NCBI GenBank assembly: GCA_013115135.1
Contig: JABANP010000458.1
Location: 1 to 42,434 of the forward strand
Direction of reading: 5' to 3'
DNA length: 42,434 nt
DNA from: Perkinsus olseni
Lineage: Eukaryota > Perkinsozoa > Perkinsida > Perkinsidae
Part shown: piece by piece, positions 42,051-42,434 of the stretch
How the letters are laid out: every line of letters starts with the position of its first letter
Numbering within the stretch: the stretch's first letter is position 1
Notes under the pieces: model-generated
Seen by the model: the letters and a program-made list of their open reading frames with translations, nothing else
The model's database searches: none
What the model was told of the DNA's origin: nothing
Program-made: the position numbers and the translations under genes

Positions 42051-42434
42051 GTTCCTGTAGAGCATGCAAATGTTGTCGCGGGCAACTTGATGAAAACAAA
42101 ATAAGGCGCCAGCTTGGATTGGAGGCGTTGTCATGGAACCGTCACCTTGCAGAGCTAAGGCGCGGTAGTAAGAAGGCTGAGCCAGTGATGCCGACCCATA
42201 GTTCAAATGCATTCGATTGACTATTCCATAGCAGAGTCAAATAAAATACTTTCGAGCTGGAATAATAGATATGTGGTTCATGAGGTGGCATGACAAGTAT
42301 CGACGAGGGTAGGACTCCGAAAGACGAGAAGATTTTTTCCTGTTCAAGAGAAGAACTGCCAATGGCAGTCTGCCATTAAGCGACGGGCGCATCGGAAGAG
42401 GCCGTTTCGAGTAACTGTGTGATGACTCATCACT
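42051..42434. other. Right end of the window, nothing assigned
   Basis: No coding, RNA or repeat feature that I can support. Confidence 0.5.

Overview
The window reads as nuclear DNA of a flagellated or ciliated eukaryote, probably a protist or alga. Two genes split by many short GT-AG introns encode ciliary proteins, the tRNA genes are eukaryotic type, and the mobile elements are eukaryotic classes. I cannot name the lineage.

1-6330: nine tandem copies of a ~700 bp unit. Each carries a convergent pair, tRNA-His on + and tRNA-Leu on -, and both anticodon loops drift between copies. 6350-10950: accessory DNA with unrecognised ORFs, a 942 bp foldback-like element (6933-7874) with a tRNA-like core, and TCTCGCGA-rich sequence. 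11135-19744: one Ngaro-type tyrosine-recombinase retrotransposon on the - strand. Its split direct repeats (A1 ... B1-A2-B2) are all present, gag and RT-RNase H are open, and its recombinase gene is cut in three by a hAT-like element (12227-14341, 8-bp target duplication) and a second foldback-like element (14588-15360, 9-bp target duplication). A decayed piece of the tRNA unit lies just beyond its 5' end.

20226-28388: a complete 25-exon IFT70/TTC30 gene on -, reconstructed from splice sites and family similarity (2295 nt, 764 aa). Its introns house tRNA-Lys(TTT) and three tandem tRNA-Leu(CAA) genes. 29803-31186: exons of a PRELI/UPS-family gene on -. 34132-34397: a third, short 9-bp-TSD inverted-repeat element. 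34927-35623: an unrecognised gene. 36545-40396: a complete 17-exon DAW1/ODA16 WD40 gene on + (1389 nt, 462 aa). 40833-40905: tRNA-Arg(TCG). 41161-42050: a decayed solitary copy of the tRNA-His/Leu unit.

Functionally, IFT70 is an IFT-B subunit and DAW1/ODA16 is the adaptor that loads outer dynein arms onto IFT, so two proteins of one cilium-building process lie about 8 kb apart, divergently oriented. Most of the rest is tRNA genes, their decayed copies and transposons. None of the ORFs inside the tRNA array looks like a gene.
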